A stretch of DNA of 9,511 nucleotides from DALYDK01 sp964477125 (lineage in GTDB: Bacteria > Patescibacteriota > Saccharimonadia > Saccharimonadales > CAIOMD01), in contig CAYZCZ010000027.1 of the NCBI GenBank assembly GCA_964477125.1, positions 1 through 9,511 on the forward strand, in the 5' to 3' direction. Each line of letters starts with the position of its first letter. Within the stretch, counting starts at the first letter, position 1. The translations under genes were made by a program, and so were the position numbers. The notes beneath the pieces are model-generated. The model was not told the origin of the DNA and ran no database searches. It saw nothing but the letters and a program-made list of their open reading frames with translations. Positions 1 to 5,501 of the stretch are shown in pieces.

Positions 1-233
1 GCCTCTGTACCACCGGCTGTAAATATAATCTCACTAGGTTTAGCCCCTATGGTTTCGGCTATTTTATGTCGCTCTTCTTCTAGACCCAACCTAACGGCTC
101 GAGATTTTAAGTAAATAGCCGATGGATTATAAAAATTTTCACTAAAAAAAGGCTCCATAGCCTTAATAACTTCTTTTTTCATTGGAGTTGATGCTGAGTA
201 GTCAAAGTACCCGGTATAGCTAATATTGCCCAT
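1..233 (-). CDS. Cysteine desulfurase (NifS/IscS family), N-terminal part, cut by window edge
   Basis: Class V PLP-dependent aminotransferase fold that takes sulfur from cysteine for Fe-S clusters or tRNA thiolation. The first 77 codons are visible. They show the family N-terminus: YFDYSASTP at about residues 9-17 (usual form Y-[FL]-D-[NYH]-x-A-[TS]-T-P), an NPSAIY segment near residues 42-47 where most members have NPSSxH, and FTAGGTE just before the edge (usual FTSGGTEA). The ATG at 231-233 is chosen because an in-frame TAA lies three codons upstream. No clear Shine-Dalgarno is visible. It is the last visible gene of the tatD-orphan-orphan series, 16 nt after its neighbour. Family assignment is firm. 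The choice between IscS, SufS and NifS, and the active-site lysine and cysteine, cannot be judged because they lie outside the window. Confidence 0.93.
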   Translation of the reverse strand, partial: MGNISYTGYFDYSASTPMKKEVIKAMEPFFSENFYNPSAIYLKSRAVRLGLEEERHKIAETIGAKPSEIIFTAGGTE

Positions 234-249
234 GGCTGTATATTAGCAA

Positions 250-621
250 CTAGGCTGTTATGCCGTAAAGCTCTTTTTTGACCCTTTTTTCGTATATTTT
301 CACTGCTTCTAATAAATGGTTAGCCTCGGTTGGACTAATTGCCCTATAACCTACGCCATTTTGCATTTTAACTATTCCAGTTGGACGTACATCGTACCTG
401 GTTGTTTTGACTTGGCGAACACCCATTTTATCTACCCATTCTTCGTGCCAAACCCAACTATGTTCATCAAGACAAAAAAATTCACGTCTATGCCCTTTTG
501 GTATTGGGCCAAAAATAGTCCCACCAATAATTGCTTCTTGTCTGATTAAATTACGGTAATCATTAGCCTGTTTTTGGGCAGAAGCTTGCGCTTTCATTTG
601 ACTGCGAAACTTGCCAATCAT
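250..621 (-). CDS. Conserved-looking hypothetical protein, 123 aa
   Basis: I do not assign a function. The protein is basic and soluble-looking, with no signal peptide or membrane segment. A Lys/Gln/Arg-rich helical N-terminus (residues 1-30) is followed by a compact glycine- and aromatic-rich core: GGTIFGP at 33-39, GHRREFFC at 43-50 and WVWHEEW at 56-62. Further on are TRYDVRPTGIVK at about 74-85 and a charged C-terminal helix (about 97-118). The dense W/H/E/C motif at 43-62 looks like a conserved core rather than spurious coding. It starts 2 nt after the stop of the 106-aa gene and ends 16 nt before the cysteine desulfurase, so co-expression with the latter is likely. I faintly recall similar proteins in Saccharibacteria, but that is memory, not evidence from the window. 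Confidence 0.75.
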   Translation of the reverse strand: MIGKFRSQMKAQASAQKQANDYRNLIRQEAIIGGTIFGPIPKGHRREFFCLDEHSWVWHEEWVDKMGVRQVKTTRYDVRPTGIVKMQNGVGYRAISPTEANHLLEAVKIYEKRVKKELYGITA

Positions 622-623
622 TG

Positions 624-944
624 CTAGGCCGCCCTGTCCCTTAGGTGCTCAGGTAGTGGAAATTGATTATTATTATACTGTTCTTCAGCATACTGTCTAG
701 CTATAGAAGCAACACGATTTGCCTCGGCATTTAACGGAGTGCCTTCAGAATAAGCAGGAGAATCGTTGACACTAACAACACTACTATCTAGTCTAAATAC
801 ATTTGTTTTGTCTGTAGTTCTATGAATGATAGGTACAATACCTTCAATAGTTGATCGGCTATTTTGAATAGCTCGAATTCTAGCTTGCACTTCTGGAGGC
901 AAGCTATCTATATTTAATCGTGATCGTTCTATTTCTGGGTTCAT
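624..944 (-). CDS. Small hypothetical protein, 106 aa
   Basis: I recognise no family. The protein is polar, with no cysteine or tryptophan, no signal peptide and no membrane segment. Residues 1-35 are charged and probably helical (LPPEVQARIRAIQNSR). The middle (about 36-70) is Ser/Thr/Val-rich and looks extended. The C-terminal third (AEANRVASIARQYAEEQ, then a short Asn/Pro-rich tail) is probably an amphipathic helix. Its position supports a real gene: 17 nt downstream of tatD and 2 nt upstream of the 123-aa gene, all on one strand. It may be a partner of the 123-aa protein, since the two are nearly contiguous. Start chosen at the ATG 942-944. Confidence 0.65.
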   Translation of the reverse strand: MNPEIERSRLNIDSLPPEVQARIRAIQNSRSTIEGIVPIIHRTTDKTNVFRLDSSVVSVNDSPAYSEGTPLNAEANRVASIARQYAEEQYNNNQFPLPEHLRDRAA

Positions 945-961
945 ATACTATAAATTTAAGG

Positions 962-1720
962 TTAAATGCCAAACAACTGCTTAGCATTGCTTGTAGAACT
1001 CGCTCCTATTTCGTCCAAATCTTGATGCCGTAAATCGGCTAAAAATTCAGCTATTAACACAATGTTCTTAGGCTCGTTTACTTTACCACGTTGTGGCCTT
1101 GGTGTCAAGAAAGGAGAATCAGTTTCTAGCAACAATCTATCTAGTGGAACCTGTGTAGCCATATTTAGTTGTTCGTTATCTTTTGTAAATGTCATTATAC
1201 CATTTAAACCAATGTATAAGCCCCTATTAAGGGCTTCTGTCAAATGTACTGTATTTGACGTAAAACTATGTATAACTCCTTTAAGGCCCTTGTATTGGTC
1301 AAATATTGGCCAAAAATCATCAAATGCGTCCCTAACATGAAAAATCATTGGTAAGTTATTGCTTAAGGCTAGTTCCATTTGGTATTTTAGTGCTTTTTCT
1401 TGGTCTTCTTTGCCCGAATGGTTGTAGTAATAGTCGAGCCCGCATTCACCAATAGCTACCACTTTAGGCATAGTTGCTAGAGTAGCTAGTTTATCAAACG
1501 CTTCTTGCCCTAATTTAGCATCATGCGGGTGCAAACCAACACTAGCCCATATATTTTCATGTAGGCTAGCGAACCTAATAGCTAACTCACTATCATTCTC
1601 ATCACACCCAACGCAAATTAGCTTGTTAACACCCATTGATAAAGCATTGTTTATCGCTTGCTGAGGCTCAATTGTATAGTCAATCGAATGAATATGGCAA
1701 TGTGTATCTATAAATTTCAT
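962..1720 (-). CDS. tatD: TatD family metal-dependent hydrolase / DNase
   Basis: TIM-barrel amidohydrolase-superfamily enzyme. Characterised TatD proteins are Mg-dependent 3'-5' exonucleases acting on DNA or RNA, cytoplasmic, and not part of Tat export despite the name. All expected metal-site motifs are present in the 252-aa product: DTHCHIH at 5-11 (H7, H9), GLHPH at 62-66, GECGLDYYY at 91-99 (E92), HVRDA at 128-132 (H128), HSFTS at 151-155 (H151) and LETDSPFLTPRP at 198-209 (D201). Length is normal for the family (about 250-265 aa). It is probably the first gene of the leftward operon that ends in the cysteine desulfurase, and it starts divergently from nadE across an 88-bp gap. Start at the ATG 1718-1720, which puts DTHCH at the usual place. 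Confidence 0.95.
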   Translation of the reverse strand: MKFIDTHCHIHSIDYTIEPQQAINNALSMGVNKLICVGCDENDSELAIRFASLHENIWASVGLHPHDAKLGQEAFDKLATLATMPKVVAIGECGLDYYYNHSGKEDQEKALKYQMELALSNNLPMIFHVRDAFDDFWPIFDQYKGLKGVIHSFTSNTVHLTEALNRGLYIGLNGIMTFTKDNEQLNMATQVPLDRLLLETDSPFLTPRPQRGKVNEPKNIVLIAEFLADLRHQDLDEIGASSTSNAKQLFGI

Positions 1721-1739
1721 GCTTATTTAGTATAAACCC

Positions 1740-1758
1740 TAGCTATAAATTAAAGCTA
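1740..1758. repeat. Imperfect 9-bp inverted repeat in the tatD/nadE gap
   Basis: TAGCTATAA, one central A, then TTAAAGCTA: 8 of 9 arm positions pair. It lies about 20-40 bp upstream of the tatD start and is separate from the TAGTGT-type operator nearby. It could be an operator for another regulator, but AT-rich DNA often gives such repeats by chance. Confidence 0.35.
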
Positions 1759-1771
1759 TTGTATTTTTGTT

Positions 1772-1798
1772 ATTATAGTGTAGTATGTACAATAAGTA
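1772..1798. promoter_or_regulatory. Candidate NrtR operator upstream of nadE
   Basis: Left arm ATTATAGTGTA, 5-nt spacer, right arm TACAATAAGTA. The core TAGTGT-N7-ACAATAAGT is identical in spacing and almost in sequence to the two sites before pncA, the other NAD gene here. The site also contains hexamers resembling -10 boxes on both strands: TACAAT on plus (1788-1793, toward nadE) and TATAAT on minus (1772-1777, toward tatD). No convincing -35 is visible for either. Binding here would plausibly block nadE and perhaps tatD transcription. The NrtR assignment is inference from the recurring motif and the linked nrtR gene. Confidence 0.7.
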
Positions 1799-1803
1799 AG
1801 AGA
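1798..1803 (+). promoter_or_regulatory. Ribosome-binding site of nadE
   Basis: AAGAGA ends 5 nt before the ATG at 1809. The run from TACAAT through AGATCA matches the leader of pncA almost base for base, which supports this start. Confidence 0.6.
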
Positions 1804-1808
1804 TCATC

Positions 1809-3704
1809 ATGTACAGCCCTCAAAAAGATTATTTTCGTGTAACAACAGCAAGGCCAGAAGTTTGTTTGGCTGATATTGATCAAAATACACAAAATATTAC
1901 CAACCTTTATAAAGAGGCTGTCCAAAAAAGTTCGGCTTTGGTTGTTTTCCCTGAATTGTCTATTACCGGCTATAGCATAGGTGATTTAGTTCAGAACAAT
2001 AGTATATTGTCGAAAGCAAAAGACTCATTGTCATTACTAGCCAGCGAAACAAGTGATACAAATAGTGCTTTAATTGTTGGACTGCCATTTGTATTTAACA
2101 ATAAGTTATTCAATTGCGCGGCTGTTTTAGCAGAAGGCCAAATAAAAGGCATTGTGCCAAAAAGTCACCTACCCAACTATAACGAATTCTATGAAGAGCG
2201 TTGGTTTGCTAAATACAAAAACAATAAAAATCGTGAAACAATAAGAATTAATAAACATGATGTACCCTTTGGTACAGATCTACTCTTTGATATAGGTGGT
2301 ACCAAAGTTGGTATAGAAATATGTGAAGACCTATGGATTGCCGACCCACCTAGTAGAAAACTTAGTGAAATGGGAGCACTGCTTATAGTTAACCTTTCCG
2401 CTTCTCCGGAATTAACTGGTAAAACCGAATATAGAAGACAGCTAGTCGAACAAACATCTGGAAGACTTATCGTTGGTTATATTTATTCTGGGGCAGACCA
2501 AAGCGAATCTACTATGGATACTGTTTTGGGAGGACACCAAATAATAGCAGTAAACGGTAGTATTGTTGCTGAAAATAAACCATTTAACAAAAAACGTACC
2601 TTGCAATACGACATAGATACCGCACATCTTATTCATGACAGAATAAAAAATAATAACTGGCAACCTAGGGCCGAACAAAGAATTATTCCGACAGTTTTAG
2701 TTAGAAACTCTATTGACCCAAACCCAAAAATTATAAAAAACCCCTTTCTACCTAATTCTGAAAGTCAGCAGGAACGTGACAGACGTTTATTCGATATTAT
2801 TACCATACAGGCAACTGGTTTAGCTCAAAGAATAAAAACCGGTAACCATAAAGGAGTCGTTCTAGGGCTTTCGGGTGGACTAGACTCAACATTAGCCTTA
2901 TTAGTTGCCAGTGAAGCATCTAAAATTCTAAATAAACAGCCTAAAGATATCATTGAAACATTAACTATGCCTGGTCTTGCCAGTAGTAGCCGGACACAAG
3001 ACAATGCTCAATTACTTGCTAATGGGCTAAATGTAAAAAACACTGTTATACCTATTTCTAAACTATCAGAAAATCAGTTATTAAGTATTGGCCATGGCCT
3101 AAACAACCAGGATACAACATACGAAAATACCCAGGCTAGGGTTAGGACCAGTTTACTTTTTAACTATGCAAACGACAAGGGTTTAATAGTTCTAGGAACT
3201 GGTGATTTAAGTGAAATTGCCCTAGGTTGGTGCACTTTTGGAGCCGACCATTTATCACACTATAACGTTAACGCCACCATTCCTAAAACCTTAGTTAGAA
3301 GTTTAGTTAACTATTTAAGCCAACAACCTAATTATCAAGGCGTAAAGCATATCTTAGACGATATTATAGATACGCCAGTTTCACCAGAATTAGTGTCTGA
3401 TGGCAAACATGGTATTAGCCAAAAAACCGAGGATATTATTGGGCCATATGAACTACATGATTTTTTCTTGTACCAATTTCATCGTTGGGGAGATGATCCA
3501 AATAAAATAGCTTTTTTAGCAAAAAAAGCCTTTAAAGACGACTACAAGCCGCAACAAATAGAAAAATGGCTAGCAATTTTTATGGAAAGATTTACAAAAA
3601 ATCAGTTTAAAAGGTCAGTTATGCCAGATGGTCCTAAGGTTGGCTCAGTCTCGCTAAGCCCAAGAGGTGATTGGCGAATGCCCTCAGATATTCCTAGCGC
3701 CTAA
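1809..3704 (+). CDS. nadE: Glutamine-dependent NAD+ synthetase
   Basis: Catalyses the last step of NAD synthesis: ATP-dependent amidation of nicotinate adenine dinucleotide using ammonia from glutamine. It is a two-domain 631-aa protein, full length for the long glutamine-using class (the Mycobacterium enzyme is about 680 aa). The N-terminal nitrilase-fold glutaminase (about 8-290) has its Glu-Lys-Cys triad: E49 in FPELSITGYS, K118 in PKSHLPNY and C172 in EICEDLW. The C-terminal synthetase (about 320-625) has the PP-loop SGGLDST (355-361), QARVRT (442-447) and GTGDLSEIALGW (463-474). The end, LSPRGDWRMPSD, is typical of the family. The N-terminus (YSPQKDYFRVTTARPEV) resembles actinobacterial NadE. 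It is followed 27 nt later by nrtR and preceded by a candidate NrtR operator. Confidence 0.97.
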   Translation: MYSPQKDYFRVTTARPEVCLADIDQNTQNITNLYKEAVQKSSALVVFPELSITGYSIGDLVQNNSILSKAKDSLSLLASETSDTNSALIVGLPFVFNNKLFNCAAVLAEGQIKGIVPKSHLPNYNEFYEERWFAKYKNNKNRETIRINKHDVPFGTDLLFDIGGTKVGIEICEDLWIADPPSRKLSEMGALLIVNLSASPELTGKTEYRRQLVEQTSGRLIVGYIYSGADQSESTMDTVLGGHQIIAVNGSIVAENKPFNKKRTLQYDIDTAHLIHDRIKNNNWQPRAEQRIIPTVLVRNSIDPNPKIIKNPFLPNSESQQERDRRLFDIITIQATGLAQRIKTGNHKGVVLGLSGGLDSTLALLVASEASKILNKQPKDIIETLTMPGLASSSRTQDNAQLLANGLNVKNTVIPISKLSENQLLSIGHGLNNQDTTYENTQARVRTSLLFNYANDKGLIVLGTGDLSEIALGWCTFGADHLSHYNVNATIPKTLVRSLVNYLSQQPNYQGVKHILDDIIDTPVSPELVSDGKHGISQKTEDIIGPYELHDFFLYQFHRWGDDPNKIAFLAKKAFKDDYKPQQIEKWLAIFMERFTKNQFKRSVMPDGPKVGSVSLSPRGDWRMPSDIPSA

Positions 3705-3708
3705 ATTT

Positions 3709-3735
3709 GGTCTAGTGTAAACTAAACAACAATGA
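3709..3735. promoter_or_regulatory. Weak candidate NrtR site at the nrtR start
   Basis: CTAGTGT is followed after 7 nt by ACAACAATG. The left half matches the pncA and nadE sites well, while the right half keeps about 6 of 9 positions and runs over the nrtR ATG. It could mediate weak autoregulation or simply be chance. Confidence 0.3.
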
Positions 3736-4403
3736 ATACCTACGAACCGCCAATTTTAACCAACGACGCAATAATATTCCAAATTATAAATAATAAGCTT
3801 TGCGTTCTTCTAATTAATCGGGCTAATGAGCCATTTAAAAATAACTATGCTCTACCCGGTGGATATAATTCTATCAGCGAAACTACACAAGATTCACTAA
3901 TTAAACACTTAGAAAAAAAGGCAGGGATTGGTAGAAAACAACTCCGCTTGTTGGAACAGCTATATACGTTCGATACAGTTGCCCGTGACCCACGTGGACA
4001 TGCAGTTAGCGTTGCTTACATGGGGCTTGGAAAAGATATTATACCTACTGCATCTGCAACAACCGAAAGCCCCGAATTTTACCCAATAAACCAACTTCCC
4101 AACTTAGCATTCGACCATGAATCAATTATAAAATATGCCCACACTAGACTATCCTCAAAAATTACCTACACGAATGCTGTTTTTGCTTTACTAGATCCAT
4201 TATTTACATTAACCCAATTGCAAAATACTTACGAGGCTATATTTGGCTTTGATTTAGATAAACGTAATTTCCGTAAGAAATACTTAAGTCTGGGCTTAAT
4301 CGAAAAAACCAACGAACAATTAAAAGAGGGGGCTCATAGGCCCGCTCAATTATTCAAATTTAAATCTACCGGCCTAGAAACACTTGCTCGCACATTTGAC
4401 TAA
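3732..4403 (+). CDS. nrtR: NrtR-type regulator: degenerate Nudix domain plus winged helix
   Basis: Predicted transcriptional repressor of NAD metabolism. In this family the Nudix-like domain senses ADP-ribose or related NAD metabolites and the C-terminal winged helix binds a palindromic operator. The Nudix-like part (about 8-140) shows LPGGYNSISE at 41-50 and TFDTVARDPRGHAVSVAY at 79-96, both typical of NrtR. The Nudix box is broken: the expected REUXEEXGU reads KHLEKKAGI at 58-66, so the metal-binding glutamates are replaced by H, K and K. Hydrolase activity is therefore unlikely and a sensor role likely. The winged helix covers about 150-215 (FTLTQLQNTYEAIFGFDLDKRNFRKK, then GLIEKT and RPAQLFKF). 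The length of 223 aa is normal. It sits between nadE and pncA-pncB, its probable targets, and has no obvious Shine-Dalgarno, so it probably relies on nadE translation or read-through. Confidence 0.92.
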   Translation: MNTYEPPILTNDAIIFQIINNKLCVLLINRANEPFKNNYALPGGYNSISETTQDSLIKHLEKKAGIGRKQLRLLEQLYTFDTVARDPRGHAVSVAYMGLGKDIIPTASATTESPEFYPINQLPNLAFDHESIIKYAHTRLSSKITYTNAVFALLDPLFTLTQLQNTYEAIFGFDLDKRNFRKKYLSLGLIEKTNEQLKEGAHRPAQLFKFKSTGLETLARTFD

Positions 4404-5386
4404 TTAAGTGGTCTTGGTGCATGAACAATAGGCTTGTCCCTACCTATGCTTGGTCTTGCAAGGTCTGAGTTCTTTTGTATCCAATCTTGCACAAACCAAA
4501 GCTGGCCACAGCCACCACCAATATCATCTTGACCCGCAGGATCAAACATACGGGTACTGTAACCAGCCATAAGCATTTTTGACATAAATTGGCTTGTTAG
4601 CTCCCTTTGTCTTTCGTTTGCTCCAGCAATTGACTCATCTCTTTCGCAAATTACGGAGAGAGTGGCTTGCCAAAGAGTTGGCTTAAAAAGTTCCTGGAGC
4701 CTTATCACATCATCTTGCTTATTGTTGTTATCATGCACGCAATAATTAAAAAAGGGCTGTCTACCAGTTGCATTAGCCCAATCCTCTCCTTTATCTGCCA
4801 TTTCAGCTAATGTCAATTTACCAATAAATGGTACAAGCAAATTACGAGCTGAATCCAAACTTTCATGAACTGAAAACTGAAGACCAATCTGAGGTATTTC
4901 CTGGCTAATATCAATTAATGGCTGATAATCAACTTTCGGACCAGAAGTTGAAATAAGCAATGCCGCCCTAGGGTACTGGGTATTAAGATGTTTTAATGCG
5001 GGTATTAATTTATTTAAATTTAATAAAGGTTCGCCCATAGACATAAACATAATTTGTAATTTATCTATTTCATTAGGATCAATGCCGGTTCTTTCCAATA
5101 GATACTTAGGCTGATCTAATATTTCTTCCGTTGTTAAAGACCTTACAAAGTTGTCACCAGCGCCACAAAAACGACAACCAACAGGACAACCACTTTGGGT
5201 AGAGCAACAAATAACAGTCCTATCTAAGTAGGTTGGGTATTTATAAAGTACTGCTTCTGCCACAGCGCCGTTTTTTCCATTTTTACTAAAAACATATTTA
5301 ATTACATTTTCATCACTAGAATGTAATTCTTTAATATCTGGCCAACTACTTGTCCCGCATAATGATTCTTTAAATACTTCTTTCAT
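4400..5386 (-). CDS. RlmN/Cfr-like radical SAM protein with shortened N-terminus
   Basis: Member of the radical SAM methyltransferase group that methylates adenine C2 or C8 in 23S rRNA (and tRNA for RlmN). Start chosen at the ATG 5384-5386 (328 aa) because GGAGGA lies 4 nt upstream; the ATG at 5396-5398 overlaps that ribosome-binding site. Numbered from this start, the cluster motif CPVGCRFC gives C67, C71 and C74. GEP follows at about 118-120. Both methyl-transfer cysteines of RlmN have equivalents, C60 (7 before the first cluster Cys, as in RlmN) and C293 in GGCGQL (219 after C74; 223 in E. coli). Only about 60 residues precede the first catalytic Cys, against about 118 in RlmN and 105 in Cfr, so most of the N-terminal accessory domain is missing. 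Substrate is unknown. It reads divergently from pncA and its stop overlaps that of nrtR. Confidence 0.88.
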   Translation of the reverse strand: MKEVFKESLCGTSSWPDIKELHSSDENVIKYVFSKNGKNGAVAEAVLYKYPTYLDRTVICCSTQSGCPVGCRFCGAGDNFVRSLTTEEILDQPKYLLERTGIDPNEIDKLQIMFMSMGEPLLNLNKLIPALKHLNTQYPRAALLISTSGPKVDYQPLIDISQEIPQIGLQFSVHESLDSARNLLVPFIGKLTLAEMADKGEDWANATGRQPFFNYCVHDNNNKQDDVIRLQELFKPTLWQATLSVICERDESIAGANERQRELTSQFMSKMLMAGYSTRMFDPAGQDDIGGGCGQLWFVQDWIQKNSDLARPSIGRDKPIVHAPRPLN

Positions 5387-5390
5387 TTTT

Positions 5391-5396
5391 TCCTCC
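5391..5396 (-). promoter_or_regulatory. Strong ribosome-binding site that fixes the radical SAM start
   Basis: On the minus strand GGAGGA precedes the ATG at 5386 by 4 nt. Starting at the further ATG (5398) would place this purine run inside the coding sequence as codons 2-3, so the downstream ATG is preferred. Confidence 0.75.
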
Positions 5397-5412
5397 ATAG
5401 TGAATTTTTATA

Positions 5413-5439
5413 AACTTAGTGTTGACAAAACACTAAGTT
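5413..5439. promoter_or_regulatory. Perfect palindromic operator (candidate NrtR site 1) before pncA
   Basis: Left arm AACTTAGTGTT, spacer GACAA, right arm AACACTAAGTT: all 11 arm positions pair. The -35 hexamer TTGACA (5422-5427) of the pncA promoter lies in its centre, the classic arrangement for repression. The long arm, odd centre and placement before NAD salvage genes agree with the palindromic operators known for NrtR. It is about 25 bp upstream of the divergent radical SAM start and could affect both directions. Confidence 0.85.
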
Positions 5440-5450
5440 CAGAATATCAT
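5422..5450 (+). promoter_or_regulatory. Sigma-70 type promoter of pncA-pncB
   Basis: A perfect -35 box TTGACA (5422-5427), a 17-nt spacer and a -10 box TATCAT (5445-5450, 5 of 6 to TATAAT). Transcription would start near 5457, giving a leader of about 45 nt that contains the second operator copy. It is the best-matching promoter I found in the window. Confidence 0.75.
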
Positions 5451-5463
5451 TTTAGTATCATAA

Positions 5464-5490
5464 ATGTTAGTGTATTTTATACAATAAGTT
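5464..5490. promoter_or_regulatory. Candidate NrtR site 2 before pncA
   Basis: Left arm ATGTTAGTGTA, 5-nt spacer, right arm TACAATAAGTT. It shares TTAGTGT-N7-ACA-TAAGTT with site 1 and lies exactly 51 bp downstream of it, nearly five helical turns. It falls just after the predicted transcription start and directly abuts the ribosome-binding site. It also contains TACAAT (5480-5485), which could be a second -10 but would leave a very short leader. Confidence 0.75.
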
Positions 5491-5496
5491 AGGAGA
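5491..5496 (+). promoter_or_regulatory. Ribosome-binding site of pncA
   Basis: AGGAGA followed by 5 nt before the ATG at 5502. It is directly adjacent to operator site 2, so a bound repressor would sit over the start of the leader. Confidence 0.75.
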
Positions 5497-5501
5497 TCAC
5501 A

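Noticed and set aside
316..549. Plus-strand open frame of 77 codons
   Set aside because: It is antisense to the well-placed 123-aa gene, shows no domain and has no ribosome-binding site.
1062..1340. Plus-strand open frame of 92 codons
   Set aside because: Antisense shadow of tatD, whose motifs are clear on the other strand.
2442..2678. Minus-strand open frame of 78 codons
   Set aside because: Antisense shadow of nadE with no recognisable features.
5387..5398. ATG at 5396-5398 as the radical SAM start
   Set aside because: It would place the strong GGAGGA inside the coding sequence; the ATG at 5386 has that sequence at normal spacing.
5413..5439. The perfect palindrome as a rho-independent terminator
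   Set aside because: The stem is AT-rich, no U-run follows in either direction, it lies between divergent starts, and it contains a -35 box.
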